From: Udeniomyces pyricola
Taxonomy: Eukaryota > Basidiomycota > Tremellomycetes > Cystofilobasidiales > Mrakiaceae
DNA length: 64,000 bases
Assembly: GCA_039545295.1 (NCBI GenBank)
Contig: BCIK01000012.1
Span: forward strand, 372,001-436,000
Direction of reading: 5' to 3'
Positions 12,201 to 24,141 of this stretch are shown in pieces. Position 1 is the stretch's first letter. Each line of letters begins with the position of its first letter. The position numbers and the translations under genes are program-made. The notes beneath the pieces are model-generated. The model was not told the origin of the DNA, ran no database searches, and saw only the letters and a list, made by a program, of their open reading frames with translations.

Positions 12201-15200
12201 TATATGGACTTTGGCCACGACCTCCAATCGACAATCGAACTCATCGAGGGCTCTGCCCGCAGCCCAATCGGCATCCTCTCTTGCCTCGACGAAGAATGTA
12301 TCATGCCTGCCGCGAGCGATACCACGTTCCTCAACAAGCTCAACCAGATCTGGCTCCCCCGGCCGGACGCTCGCGAACCCCCCGTTGGAGGTTCGTCCAA
12401 GTACGGAACGATCCGCTTCTCTCAAGGCTTCACAGTCCAACACTACGCCGGCAAGGTCGAATATCGAACGGAAGGCTGGCTTGATAAGAACAAGGACCCG
12501 CTCAACTCCAACATCACCTCGGTCCTTGCCGCATCGACTAACAAGTTTGTCGCTTCACTCTTCTCCGAGTACGCCGTCCAAGCCGTCTCCGATACGAGCG
12601 GTCGTCGTGTCAAGTCGGGCGCCTTCCGAACGGGCTCCCAGCGCCACCAGGAGCAGCTCGCTAAGCTTATGGTTCAGCTTGACTCTACCGAACCTCATTT
12701 CGTGCGATGCATCGTCCCAAACCGATTCAAGCAACCGGGCAAGATCGACGCCCCTCTTGTCCTCGATCAGCTCCGGTGCAACGGTGTCCTCGAGGGAATC
12801 CGAATCGCTCGTCGAGGCTATCCGAATCGACTACCATTCGCCGAGTTCAAGCAACGTTACGAGATCCTCACGCCTGATGCCTTTGGGCGAGGCTATGTGG
12901 ATGGCCGCGTGGCTTGCGAGGCCATGATTACCGCGCTCGAGCTCGACCCGGAAGTCGTCAAGCTCGGAACTACCAAGGTCTTCTTCAAAGTCGGTGTCCT
13001 CGCCGACCTTCAGGAGCGACTCGATGCCCACCTCTTCGATCTCGTTTCGCGCTTCCAGGCAACCGTTCGACGGTTTACTGCTCGTCGTCGACTTCTCAAG
13101 ATCCTCAACCGAGATCAAGCCGTCCGAACGATTCAGCGCAATGCGAGGATCTACAACGAGCTCCGAGAGTGGCCTTGGTGGCAACTCTTTACGACCGTCC
13201 AACCCCTCCTCGCGGCGACTCGAAATGATCTCGAGCTCCAGCGCAAGAACGCCGAGCTTCTCTTTGCTCAGGAGCGGGCCCAGCACGAGGAAAAGGAACG
13301 GGCCGCGCTCGAAGGCCTCCGCCTCCAGCTCGAAGCCGATAAGAAAGAGATTGAAGCCGACCTCGAGGCTGAACGCAAGATTCGCATGTCCGAGGCTGCC
13401 ATCCACGAGCGAACGGTGCTTCAAGCCCAACAGGAGGTCAGCGACCTCAAGGCCGACATTGATGTCATTGCCGACCAACTCGAACGAGCGATGCAAGCTC
13501 AAGCCGCTGCCGACACCAGGGTTCAACAGTTCAAGACCGAGTACGACGATCTAGCGGGCGCCGTCGAGGAGCTCGAGATGGAGAAGGATCGACTCGCAGA
13601 GCGCGAGCGAACGTTGCTCGACGACACAAAGGCCAAGACAGAAAGTGTTCATCGACTCGAGGCGGAGAAAGAGTCCCTTCTCGGTCGAGTAAACGAGCTC
13701 GAAAGGCGATTGAGGGAGAGCGATGAGGATCTCACCAAGGCCAAGAACCGCATCACTCAGCTCGAGGCGGAACTCTCTAGCGTCAAAGCCAGCGACGAGA
13801 AGAGAAGGTTGGTCATCTAAACGCTTGCTATTTAGCTCTACACATGTTGGCATGGATACATCGTTGACGTTCGTGTTATGTCTTTTCCTCTCCAGAACCT
13901 CTGAGCAAGACCGCATCTCATCGCTGGAGCAAGAATCCGTCGTCGTTAAGGATCGTCTTGCCGAAGTCATTCGCAACCTCTCCGACTCGGAGTCTCGACT
14001 CACCAAGAAGGATGGCGACCTCTCACGACTCCAAGCCGAGGTTGTGATCGCCAAGAACGAACGACGCGAGCTCGAAGACGTCAATGCTCAGCTCGACGTC
14101 AAACTTCAGTCACACGCTCGCGATCTGGCCTCGCAACGGGAGCTCGCCGACCGTGAAGTTCAAGCTCGGGCGAGTCTCGAGAAGGAGCTCGATGAACTTA
14201 GACGCGCTATGGGCAACGAAGAAACGAGGCGATCGGAAGTTGAACGATCCAAAGACCAGGAGATCTCATCGCTCCGTGCTGAGGTCGCCAAGCTCGAGTC
14301 GGGACTCTCTCAAGCCTCACGAACTGCCTCGGAAGCCACCGATCGGATCACCCTCGAGCTCGACAGTGCAAGGCGGCAACTCGACCAGCTGTCAAAGTTG
14401 CATGACGAGCTCAAACAATCCGCGAATGCCCAAGCATTGAGGCTGTCCGAGACTGAGAATGTGCTCTCCGAGACTGAAAACGCCAGGCATGCTGTCGAGG
14501 CTGAGCTACAGTCGGTTCGATCGAGGTTGATTGATGCTGATGCGGCATTGACGGAGACTAGAAAAGCCAAAGAGGTCAGTCGTTAGCTCACTCATTGCAG
14601 TCGAGCAGCCCTCTTTTGACGAAGAGCATGAACTCAACGGCTACTTTTTTTTTTTTTTGACTCTATAGACCGCCGATCGTCAACTGGCAAAGGCTCAAAA
14701 GAAGCTTCAAGACTACGAGGAGGCGACTCTCATCATCGAACGCGAAAAAGGTGCCTGGGCTGGTCAAATGTCGGACCTCAAGCGGCGACTCGAGGGCGAG
14801 AATCAGCAACGGCTCAAGCTCGAGGATGAGCAGCTCAGACGAGACTCGGAGATCAACCTCCTCCAAGACCGCCTCCTCAAGACGGATCGCGAACTGAACA
14901 AGATTGTCGGCGACTTTGACGCGATCGACTCCGAAGTTCGGCTCCTTAGATCGCGAGAGAACAAGACTATCGTAGAGCACGTCCATGTCCTCGAGGCCGC
15001 CAAGCGATTGACGGATCGCCAGCTCGCTGATACTAAACTCGAGCTTCAATCGCTCCGAGTCCACGTCAAGACGCTCGAAAAGTTCAAGGCTCGTGACGCC
15101 GAGGAGCTCTCCAGGCATGGCGAGCGTGAGCGGGCGGCGGCAAGAACCCGCGAGACTGACATTAAGGCCGCCGAGGAACGGGCGAGGCTGAAGTTGCTTA

Positions 15201-17613
15201 AGGAGCTCCAAGTCGGGAACGAGAACCTTCAATCTGGCCTCTCCAGTGGGGCGAGGAACTTGCTTTCGCACGGCGGTGGTGGATCAAGCGGCATTTCGCC
15301 TCTAACGGATGGCAAGCTCAACGGCCGAGCACCTGATCGAGAGCTGGCCGAAGCAAGGCGACAGACATCGGAGCTCAGCCTCGAGAAAAGGAAGCTTGAG
15401 GCTGAGATTGCCTCGCTGCGAGCTCGATCGGATAGCACACGATCCATCGATGGTCATCATAGTGAGTTCTTGTTCGTTCTTGGGAACGGGAGCTGACCGA
15501 TGAGCGTGCAGGTTTTGGTCGCTGAAACGATGCTATCAATTTGGTTTTGATGGGGTTGGTTTTGCCATTTAGCTCGACCACCTTCCTCGCCAACCCTGAG
15601 CAACTCGGAAGCTCAGCGTACGTTCTTTCTTGCCTTGGCAGCGCCTCACTCATCATCTGCTCATATCCCGCTTTTTGTCTTCTGTTTTGTTTTGTTTTGT
15701 TTTGGTTTGTGTTGTGCTGTGTTTTTCTTTTTCTATCCCGCTCGAGCAGAACTCCAAATGACTATTGAAGCCCTCAAGACCAAGTACGACGATTGCTTCT
15801 CAAAGTTCGAGGCTGCCGAAGCCGAACGACTCAAGGCAGAGGAGCTTGTCTTGTCGAGAGAACAGGAGCTTCGCGACCTCCGAGTACGTTCCCCATGTCA
15901 CGATTGAATTCAACCAGGATACATGTGTGCGATCGCTGACGATGAACTCTTTTTTTTTGCTATCCTGTCCTTCATTCACTTGCCAGGACGAGGACAACGA
16001 ACGACAACGAAGGCTCGAAGAAGAACTCGCCGATCATCATTCCAAAATTCTCTCGGATCGTGGCTTTGACTACGATCTCAAGAAGGAGCGCTACCATGGA
16101 GCCCTCGCTTTGGCTACTTGTATGTTCCGTCCACCTTCTAGACCCGAAGTTGTTCTTATCTCTTTCAAACAATAATTGCTCATCGTTTGTTCCATTGCTT
16201 CGTTACTTCACGACAGCTGAGAACGCAGCCCATATCAAGAAGATCTCGGAGCTCAAGACAGAGAACCGCACACTCAAGGCCGACAGAGAGCAGCTTCAAT
16301 ACCGTCTCGACGATGAGCTCTTCGCCGGCTCGTCGTGGAAGAAGGAGAAGGATCGATTCGAAATGGGTCTTGGTTCGTTCGACCGTCTGTAAGCTCTAGC
16401 GACTGGCCCCCTGCTTTTGCTGATCTGCTTTTTTTTTTTTCGATTTGGGTGCGTGATGATAGTTGACTTGCGAGAAGCCAAACTCGGCGTCGAGTCGTCT
16501 TTGGAGGAAGCTCGAGGCGAAGCTGTCCGTCAGATGAGCCAGCTTCGAGACCTCCGTTCGGATCTAGACCAACGAGACGTCGCCGTCAGGGTTGCCGAGG
16601 ACAAAACTCGCGTGGCGATTGAGAAGCAAAAGGTGAGTCTGTTGATCGCTTGCGTTGCTTGGGGTATCAAGGCACAGACTGCGTGCTGACGTCATTTTCT
16701 GACTGTGGTTGTTTCTCACAAACAGATGGCTGAAACGGCGATGCAAGAGGCTCAAGCTGAAGCGTCCAAGATCAGAAGCGAGATCTCGCTCATAGATCAG
16801 AAGAACGTGAGGCTCAACCTTCCACTTCAGCTTCAGCTACACATTTCTCGTCAACACTCGCTGACCCTCTGGATACATATCGTTCCGTCTCGCTCTTCTT
16901 GGTTGGCAGGCTCACCTTGAGAAGCAGCTCCGCGACGCTAACATCAAAGTCATCGACTTTGAAACGACCACTCCTCGCTCCAACCCCGCCCCACTTCCAC
17001 CCACGGCTTCGAGTCCTCTCACGCCTGCCCGCACGGGTTCAGCATTTTCCCGTTTTGGCAGCTCGTACCAGCCGGTATCCGAAGGCACACCCGGATCAGG
17101 CTCGAGATTCAGCTATGGCACCCCTTCCGGGTCGAGATTTGGGAGCGGTAGTGGCGGGTCCGACATCGGAAGCGTCCGAAGGAGTTACGCTACACCTGAA
17201 GCGAGGTTGCTTGATCTGGAACGTCGGTATGAGACGATGAGGCGCGGCAAGGAGGATGGCGAGAAGAAGTTGGAAGAGATGAGGGAGCTCATCAAGAACC
17301 AGGTATGTGGACTTGTCGATCTCGTTTCTTCCAAAGCCACGATGACTCTTGAAAGACTGACTCTCGCTCGCTCGCTTTGGGTGGCTTTGTTCCACCTTAC
17401 GGTCTGCTCCTCATTTTGATCTGAACGTTTCTTCTTTTCACAAAGCAACGCTCCGAAAACGATTTGACGATCGCCAAGCGGAAAGCTGAGCGAGAAGCAG
17501 CCGACCAAAAAGCACTCAGTCTCGCCATGGAGCGGGAGATTGAGCAGCTCAAGGAACAACTCTATCGCTCCGAATCTCGCTTCTTCCAGACTTCGCCTCG
17601 ACCAACAGCATGA
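9234..17613 (+). CDS. Class II myosin heavy chain
   Basis: Model, 22 exons, 1987 aa: 9234..9272, 9396..9406, 9556..9658, 9940..10083, 10192..10201, 10301..10475, 10581..10890, 10982..11162, 11259..11362, 11470..11877, 11981..12034, 12135..13807, 13896..14574, 14669..15461, 15573..15617, 15750..15883, 15987..16119, 16217..16372, 16463..16632, 16726..16806, 16910..17302, 17446..17613. This is the actin-based motor of the cytokinetic ring. The SH3-like N-domain ([18 protein letters not shown]) is followed by [21 protein letters not shown]-loop GESGAGKT (about 162-169), switch I NDNSSRF, switch [10 protein letters not shown], an actin-binding region and converter [20 protein letters not shown]. 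An IQ-type neck ([28 protein letters not shown]) and WPWWQLF mark the head-tail junction; about 1,100 residues of coiled coil follow. A Ser/Gly/Pro-rich linker (about 1820-1895) interrupts the coil before a short final helix. Loop 1 carries a Ser-rich insertion. Two exons are only 11 and 10 nt. Myo1 of Saccharomyces and Myo2 of S. pombe are the relatives. Confidence 0.93.
15683..15705 (+). repeat. (GTTTT)n in a myosin intron
   Basis: About four GTTTT units in the intron before exon 16, part of a T-rich stretch ahead of the 3' splice site. Confidence 0.9.
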
Positions 17614-19585
17614 GACCAGAAGATAGCGCGGAAGTAATCGAAAAGATGAGAGGGACAGGCGGGGGGGGGGGGGTTCATGTTTTCATTTCTTCTTTTTTTC
17701 CCTCTTAGTCCCTTCATCCCGATGTGTCCATGTTACGTTCAGTTTTTCTCTCTTTCTCCCGATCGCTACTCAACATTCCCAACCTCGTCCTAGCAATCTT
17801 TCTTTCTTCTTCTCTTTCTGCCTCTTTCTTATTTCTGCTTCAATTGAATTCCCTTCCTCTCCATCGCCCACTTGATTCATTCAGCCCTCCCTCAGACAGA
17901 CCTCATGGACAACACAGAGATATGCGCCGCTATCATCCATCTTCCTGTTTTCTCTTCTTCCTCTTTCTAACCCTCCTTTCTTTCTTTCGCTCTTTCCTCT
18001 CCTCCTCTCTCTTTCACCTCTTCTCTTTTCTTCCTTTCTTTGTCTCTCTGTCTTTTGTCTTTCCTAACGACGTCCCCTTCCCAACGACCGGTAGTACCCA
18101 CCAATACATATACCGCTTCCCTCCCCCCCTTCTCATAAACCCAGCTTTCCAACCACACCAACTTTCACAATTATTTCTTTCTTCTTTACTTTCCTTTTTC
18201 CATATGACGTGGTCCTTTCTTTTCTTCTCTTCTCTTCTCTTCTTCTTTTCTCTCTGATGAGGCTTCGATCCTTTTCGTTGGATGGCGTCAGATACTTCCA
18301 AACCACCTTGAATCGAAAAAAAAGGGGGAAACGGAAGCACGCGGGGAGGTAAAAAGGGGGAGGAGGGGGAAGAGAGGAGAAGCTGAGAGACCAGGGTTTC
18401 TAAAAAGCTCTTATAAGAACGCTAGCTCATAAAAACATCCCCCCTCCCAGTCAAGTTCGATGGATGAATGGATTGACCCGTTGCAGGCAGGTCACGAAGA
18501 TCGAGAAAGAGAGAAGAAGGCGGAAAGAAAACAATGTAGGTAGAGAGGAAACAGGGATGATGGAAAAAGAGGGGGAGGGGAGGTAGAATTTGATTGGGGG
18601 GAAAAGTTTTTTTTTTTTTTTAATTCCACTTGATCCGATAGAGGAAAGACGGTCCAAAATAAGACATCTGAACCCGCACCAAGTGGACGAAAAGGTAAAA
18701 GAGAAGGGAGTGAACGAGAGGAAAGAGCTTTAGCTCCAACTTTATGGATGCCTGACGTTTTTTTTTTCGGCCAAACACCCTCAAACGTGGAGCCTCTTGT
18801 GTATATCTTGCACCTTGTGTTCTTTCCTTTCAAAATTTTGAAAGGAAGCCCCTCGTCGGAAAATGTCTGCGGGGAGAAAAGCGAGACACTTTGACGAGGT
18901 TTGGGGGTGCGTATGTGGGGGTGGGCAGGATTATAGCCAGATATGGGGAGGGGGAATGGAGAAGGGAGAGGCAAGGGAAGAAAGAGCGGAGAAAGGGGAA
19001 AGGGAAGAGATGGGAGAGGAAATAGGGACGAAGAGATTGAGGAGTGCAGGATGAAGGGAGGAATGGGGGAAAAAGGGCTTGATCCCAAGTATAGGGAGAA
19101 GAAAAGGCGAGTGAACAGTCGATAGCAAAGATGCTTTCATCGACCCTGCTGCAATGAGAATCTACAAGATAAAGAAGAGAAGAGAATAGAAAAGGACAAG
19201 GCGCTCCACTCAGGATCATAAAAGATCCCAGCAGCTAGAGCGACCCATCAGCGTGCGAACACCAGTACCCAAACTCCCATCACTGAGCTGTCCTCGTTTG
19301 GCCCATCCATCGCTAGCAGTCCCTCATCTTCGGAAACCAGTTAGCTGGAAGGCTCGGCGAACACTGTCTCACTCTCTCATCGCAAAGCACACAAAGACAC
19401 AGCCCGGCCCTGCCCAGAGTCATTCCATAAAATGCTCCGAGTCAGCTGCGTGCTCCGTCTACCTTCCCCAACCAAAACAACAAAAGTGTCTGGTCGGCGA
19501 AGGCTCTCTTTTATCTCCAAAAGGTCGTCAAAGAAGGGGGGGGGGATGAGGGTGTTCTGAGAGAGGTGAGGTTTCAGAAGAGAAT
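17614..19585. other. Long intergenic between convergent genes
   Basis: Follows the myosin stop and runs to the eL38 stop on the other strand. Bases 17680-18260 are almost pure pyrimidine on the + strand. From about 18300 to 19060 the same strand becomes purine-rich. A G run (17659-17672) and a 24-nt perfect palindrome (18824-18847) are present. Open frames in it are low-complexity. Confidence 0.7.
18824..18847. repeat. Perfect 24-nt palindrome
   Basis: Arms TTCCTTTCAAAA and TTTTGAAAGGAA meet without a spacer. It lies in the convergent intergenic region, about 980 bases past the myosin gene's 600-base polypyrimidine flank. Confidence 0.95.
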
Positions 19586-20721
19586 TTAGTTCTTCTTGGC
19601 CTTGCCAATCTCGACGACGTTGAGACCTAAAGAAAAGTACCCAAACGAATTCAAGAAGAGGAGTTGAGTCAGCATGAGATGAATCCAAGGAGTGGATACA
19701 TGCGGTCCCACGCGCGCACGAATGGTCTCTTTGGGAGCAAGGAGGGAAGGGAGAGGAGAGGAGGAGGGACAAACCGGGAGGAAGAGACTGCTTGAGCTTC
19801 TCAGCCTTCTCGGGGTCGGCGATGGAGAGGGTGTAGAGGTATCGAGAGCATCGGATCTTGAACCTAGTTTTTTTTGAACGAGTGAGAGGGAGGGAGTGGG
19901 TAAAAGGCGCGAGGGGAAAGTAGATTGAACCGAAGAGTCAGTAGATGCATGAGATTGGATGAATGTATGCAGGAAGGGAAGAAGGGGGGGGGACAAGGCG
20001 AAAGCAGACAAGACATGGAAACTCACTTGGTCACCTCAGCGGTCTTGGCCTTGGAAGACTTGGAGACAGTCTTCTTGATCCTGGCAGCTGGAGAGATGGG
20101 AAACGACCAAGAGCGCAGGAGGAACAAGAATCAAAGAAAAGGGCACAGGTTCAGCTAGCTGTTCCAAGATAAATGTCTGATTGGACGCGACATGGGCTCC
20201 CTTCCTGTCCTTCTTTTCGCATGGTTCTTTTCCCTCGAGGTGATCCGCAAGAGAGCCAACGAGCGAGATGGCAGTGAGACAGATGGATGCAGCACTTACA
20301 GGAAGCATCCTTTCGCCTGGCGATGGTGAGGAACTCCTTGATGTCGCTGATCTCTTTGGGCTAAAGCAGTGAAAAGGAAGTGCAGGGAAGGGGAGAGGTA
20401 AAGAAAGAGGAAAGGGTGTGAGCATACAACAAACGATCTTTCTGACGGTTCAATATGTCTCCTTTCTTTCTGTGCGAAGCAGTTGGTGAAAATCATGGCG
20501 AATGAATGGACAGTCGTGCTGAGCTGAGCTGAGAAGTGAGGAGAGCGACAAGGGAAGGGGGGAAGGACGAGGGGACAGGCAGACGAGCTGAGGGAGAGAA
20601 AGGGTTGGAAAGTTGCGCTCAGGCAGACCGAGCTCTCGCTGGCCAAGGGCTCTCGCCCTTTCCTTCGTGGTTGGCTTTGATGTTGGCCTCCCGTCAGCTC
20701 GCCGAGTCTTACAAGGGGCAT
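19586..20721 (-). CDS. RPL38: 60S ribosomal protein eL38
   Basis: Model: complement(19586..19626, 19775..19863, 20027..20087, 20300..20360, 20713..20721), 86 aa. Small protein of the large cytosolic ribosomal subunit. Conserved blocks in order: [55 protein letters not shown]. The human and yeast proteins are 70-78 aa; the extra length here is a Lys/Ser/Thr-rich insert ([13 protein letters not shown]) and a Lys-rich tail (IGKAKKN). Four exons are certain. The first exon (ATGCCCCTT with a GTAAGA donor) is my best choice; it places a 352-nt intron directly after the third codon, a layout common in fungal ribosomal-protein genes. Another ATG could be used instead. Confidence 0.9.
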
Positions 20722-21897
20722 AGATGCTGTTTCTTATGGTACAGTCTAGCCACCTGTTACCCCCATATCACTTCGTGCCACTCGGTACAAGGCGAAGGCA
20801 TGAAGAAGGGGAAGGGAGCAGACGAGGGGGTGAAGAATTGGCATGAGGGGGATGGGCAGGTCGAAGGGGGGCAGGGGAAGGGGCAAAAGACCGTCCTGTC
20901 GAAGTCTGACGTCGAATGAGCAGAGACGACATGCTGATGAAGACGAAGACGATATCGAAGAGGATGATGTCGAAGCGTGGTATGCCGAGAGAGGGGCGAG
21001 GCCAAGAACGCAGAGGGGGCGAGCCGGGGAGAGCGAAGGATTCACCATGTTGAGAAAGACGGGGAGGGCTGCAAGAGGAGAAGAGAGAAACGAGAGCGAG
21101 AACCAACCCAACCAGACCCTTCTTCGCTTCCCCTTCCCAGCCTTTCCTCACCACGCACCCTCCCCCTTCCTCCGCCAGCCAGTTCGCCGCCCCCGATAAA
21201 TCTGGAGGGAACCCCAACCGTCACGTTCCAACTGTCGTTTGCTTTTTTTTTTCTATTCTTTCCGTCTTTTCTTTTCTTTTCTTTTCTTTTCTTTTCTTTC
21301 CGTCTTCTTCTTACATTCCGTTTATATCGCAATGCCAACACTCCACTAACCTCAGCTTTGGTCTAAAACAATACTAAAACAGTACATTCCACTCCAACCG
21401 ATCAAGTCGAATTTGGACAGTACGAGCGGCCTGCGCGCCCGCGTCTCTCATCGTTCCCCTTGACGACGGATCCATCATGCGCACTTTCAGCTTTCGCGCC
21501 GAAGACTGAGCCTAGTTGCGCTCTTGACTACAATAATAATAATAACAACTGTAATAGCATCGTCGCTAATCATCCACGAGTGGTGTCCGTCTCCTCCTTC
21601 GGGCTTCTCAGCCTTGTCATCCTTGATAGTTGGCTGGATATGGCTCTCAAAGAGATCCTCTTCCTTGATTGTGCAAGTCCGCGCGGGGTGAAACAAAAAA
21701 GCGAGAGCAATCAGGCCGGGATATCATCATACAACCTGCATGAACTAATCGGCACTTCTTTTTTTTTTTGGTCACTTTCGCTCAGCTCCTTTAATCATAA
21801 TTGTGATGTTGCTGATTCATAGTAAATATATGTCGATGCCAATCATCCCCAACGTTCTCTCTGCCCATCACTCTCCTTCGCGCCTCATCTCACTGAG
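20722..21897. other. Intergenic, tandem minus-strand genes
   Basis: Upstream of eL38 and downstream of the F-box gene. Holds a (CTTTT)n run at 21266-21299 and purine-rich sequence at 20780-21090. An Asp/Glu-rich + frame near 20940-21000 is short and has no family features, so I do not call it. Confidence 0.55.
21266..21299. repeat. (CTTTT)n pentamer repeat
   Basis: About seven CTTTT units in intergenic DNA. Confidence 0.95.
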
Positions 21898-24141
21898 TCA
21901 TCGCCATCTCAGCCGACATGAAAATTCCTCTACGTTCGCCGTCAACCATTTGACAGCAGCATCCTCGATACCCTCGCACCCATCGACCCTGATGGATCGA
22001 AGGCCAGCCACGACGCCTTCAAGGACGACCTCGCCGCGATGTCGGACGACAAAGGGAACGTTTCGTCGGCGTCGCGAGACCAGGCGACAGAGATCGCCCC
22101 CACTGACATGGGGACAGTTGGAGAGGTTGAGGGAGGTGAGGTTCGGAAGGAGGATTGAGCGACCGGGAGTAGATGACGAGGACGGGGCCGAGGCCGAGGC
22201 GGCGAGAACATCCAGGCGCTCTGAAGGATACTCGAGGTCTTTTAGTTGCGATTGAATGTCAAGGACAACGTTCGCACGTCGGACGGGCCCCATTTCTGAA
22301 GAGGTGTTGGACATGAGATCAGTCACGACCAGATCGGATTGTGCAGGTGTGAGCGCCGAGTCGCCGAGGTGACCAAGGAAGCCGGGTTCGATGTCGCATC
22401 CCGCAAGGGAGAGGGTTTCCAAGTGAGGACACGCTCGAAAGATGGCGTCCAGCGCTCGAAGTCGCGGGAGATAGGTGTGATCGAGGTTAAGACTTCGGAG
22501 GTTGCTAATTCCATGTGAGTCGAGGATTTGAGCAAAGATGTGAGGAAACGCCTCGCCCCCGATCCGATTCCGACCAAGATCGAGAATGGTGAGTGAAGGA
22601 GAGAAGCGCCATAAACTAGGATCGAGCGGGCCTCCGCTCATGCCGCGCATATCTAACACGTTAAGGGATGTCAATTGGAGTACAGCGGAACCTTCCGGTG
22701 CCGACATCCATTTCGAGTTACGAATCACGAGCGTCTGGAGCTCGTTCGTTTGGGAAAGAAAGTTGATCTGGGCATGGATATCGATCGAAGGCAGTATTGC
22801 CGTCTCCGAGTCGTAGAGTGTGATATCGTCAATGATGAGATGTTTGAGGGACGCGGCAAGATCGCGGTGGGAGGGGCCTAATGGTCGGGCGAAGGAGAAT
22901 GCCATGCCCTTGATGTTGAGCGTTTCGAGCTTCGCTTGGGGAGCAAGAGCCGCGAGGATATTCCAGTGGCCCTCGTAACCTGAAGCGTCATGTAAGCAAA
23001 CGCATGTGATGGTACGAAGGTTCACAAACTTGGCTTCCCAGCACGAGTGTCGACTAGGAGCCCATAGCGATGCCGGACCAAGGCAAAGTTCGAGCTTCTC
23101 GACCTGACTAAGTGAGGGTTCCAACGTGGCAAAGGCGAGTGCGTAGAGTCCACCCGGTCGAAGGTCGCTGTCAAACGCTTTTGTGGTCCTTGTTCGCCCT
23201 ACCTCGCCTGGACAGCCTGCTAGAGTAAGCTCCCTGAGCTTGCCCTTGGATCGCTCCCGCCACAGAAGCGTCATTTCCGTCACACGCTTCCTGCCGAGCC
23301 GAAGTCGCGACCAGAGTCTAGAATCTGCTATGCTGAGCTCTCTCCACCATCTACACACGCTTGCAATGACGAACTGGGCGTTTGGGGAGTTGTACGTTGC
23401 GTAAAGAAAGATTTCACCAAGGAGCTCAGCGGGGAGAAGGTCCAGGTAGTTGGTCTTGGCCTTGACAGCGAGGAGGTCGGCTGCTTCACGTGCGGCTTGA
23501 TAGGCTGGCAGCTGAGCTGAGAGAGTCGCCTTGATCGGAGGCGGAGGAGAGCAGGAGAGGGCGTGAAGGAGCATCTCGTGAGCCGGCCGGTGTCGCGAGA
23601 GGAGCGAAAAGAGGTGCGCAGCGCGAGTGTAGCCCTGGACGACGACGATGTCGACAAGGCATCAGGGGTCAGTCCAAGGGTTCAGTAAGGGTTACAAATG
23701 GATGCACGAAGATAATAGGAAGGTTTAGCCCAGGGGGGGGGGGGGCGAATCAAGAAAAAGGGAGGAGAAAAGCTTTATCTTCCCTCTGGACGCGTCTCAC
23801 TTTGTAAGAGGAAGGCGAAAGCTCAATGACGATTCTCGCGTCCTGAAGGGCTTCCTTGATTCGACCGAGCTTCTCGAGCACGACTGCTCGCGAGTCGTTG
23901 ACGGGAACCCTGTTTCCCCCTACGTGGATACTCTGGTGTGTATGAACAGCGTTGATGGGTTACAGAAAGGGCACGAGAAGGTGAGGTCAGGTCAGTTAAG
24001 ACGTCGTTTTGGAAAGTCAGGGCAATGGAAGCGCGTCGGCTGACCGACCCGGTTAAAGTGGCCGAGGGCGTCGTGATATGCCTTGAGCTTGTAGGCTGCT
24101 ATGCCCTCCTCAAAGGCTGATTTCCAGGTGACTGAGCTCAT
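21898..24141 (-). CDS. DIA2: TPR / F-box / LRR protein, Dia2/Pof3-like
   Basis: Model: complement(21898..23634, 23801..23932, 24049..24141), 653 aa. Residues 1-95 hold TPR-like helices (FEEGIAAYKLKAYHDALGHF; EKLGRIKEALQDARIVIEL). An F-box follows at about 138-185 (LDLLPAELLGEIFLYA, VCRWWRELS, DSRLWSRL), then at least six leucine-rich repeats, for example LTSLNVLDMRGM, LTILDLGRNRIGG, LRSLNLDHTYL, LETLSLAGCDI and LTSLNLSNCPHVSGGDL. This TPR-F-box-LRR order is that of S. cerevisiae Dia2 and S. pombe Pof3, SCF ubiquitin-ligase receptors that act at the replisome (Dia2 in unloading the CMG helicase). Assignment rests on architecture, not on a unique motif; another TPR/F-box/LRR protein is possible. 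It shares a divergent promoter with MKT1. Confidence 0.78.

Noticed and set aside
12211..13554. Several overlapping frames of 120-240 codons in both strands of the large myosin exon
   Set aside because: Shadow frames caused by GC-biased codon use; the myosin frame is unambiguous.
17724..18257. Phe/Ser/Leu-rich 177-codon frame after myosin
   Set aside because: Translation of a C/T-rich tract; no protein features and it matches the pyrimidine-rich flank pattern.
18492..19219. Minus-strand frames of 129-198 codons, Pro/Leu/Ser-rich
   Set aside because: Complement of a purine-rich tract, low complexity, no conserved motif.
20757..21217. Overlapping frames on both strands upstream of eL38
   Set aside because: Composition is low-complexity and no splice-consistent gene could be built; left as intergenic.
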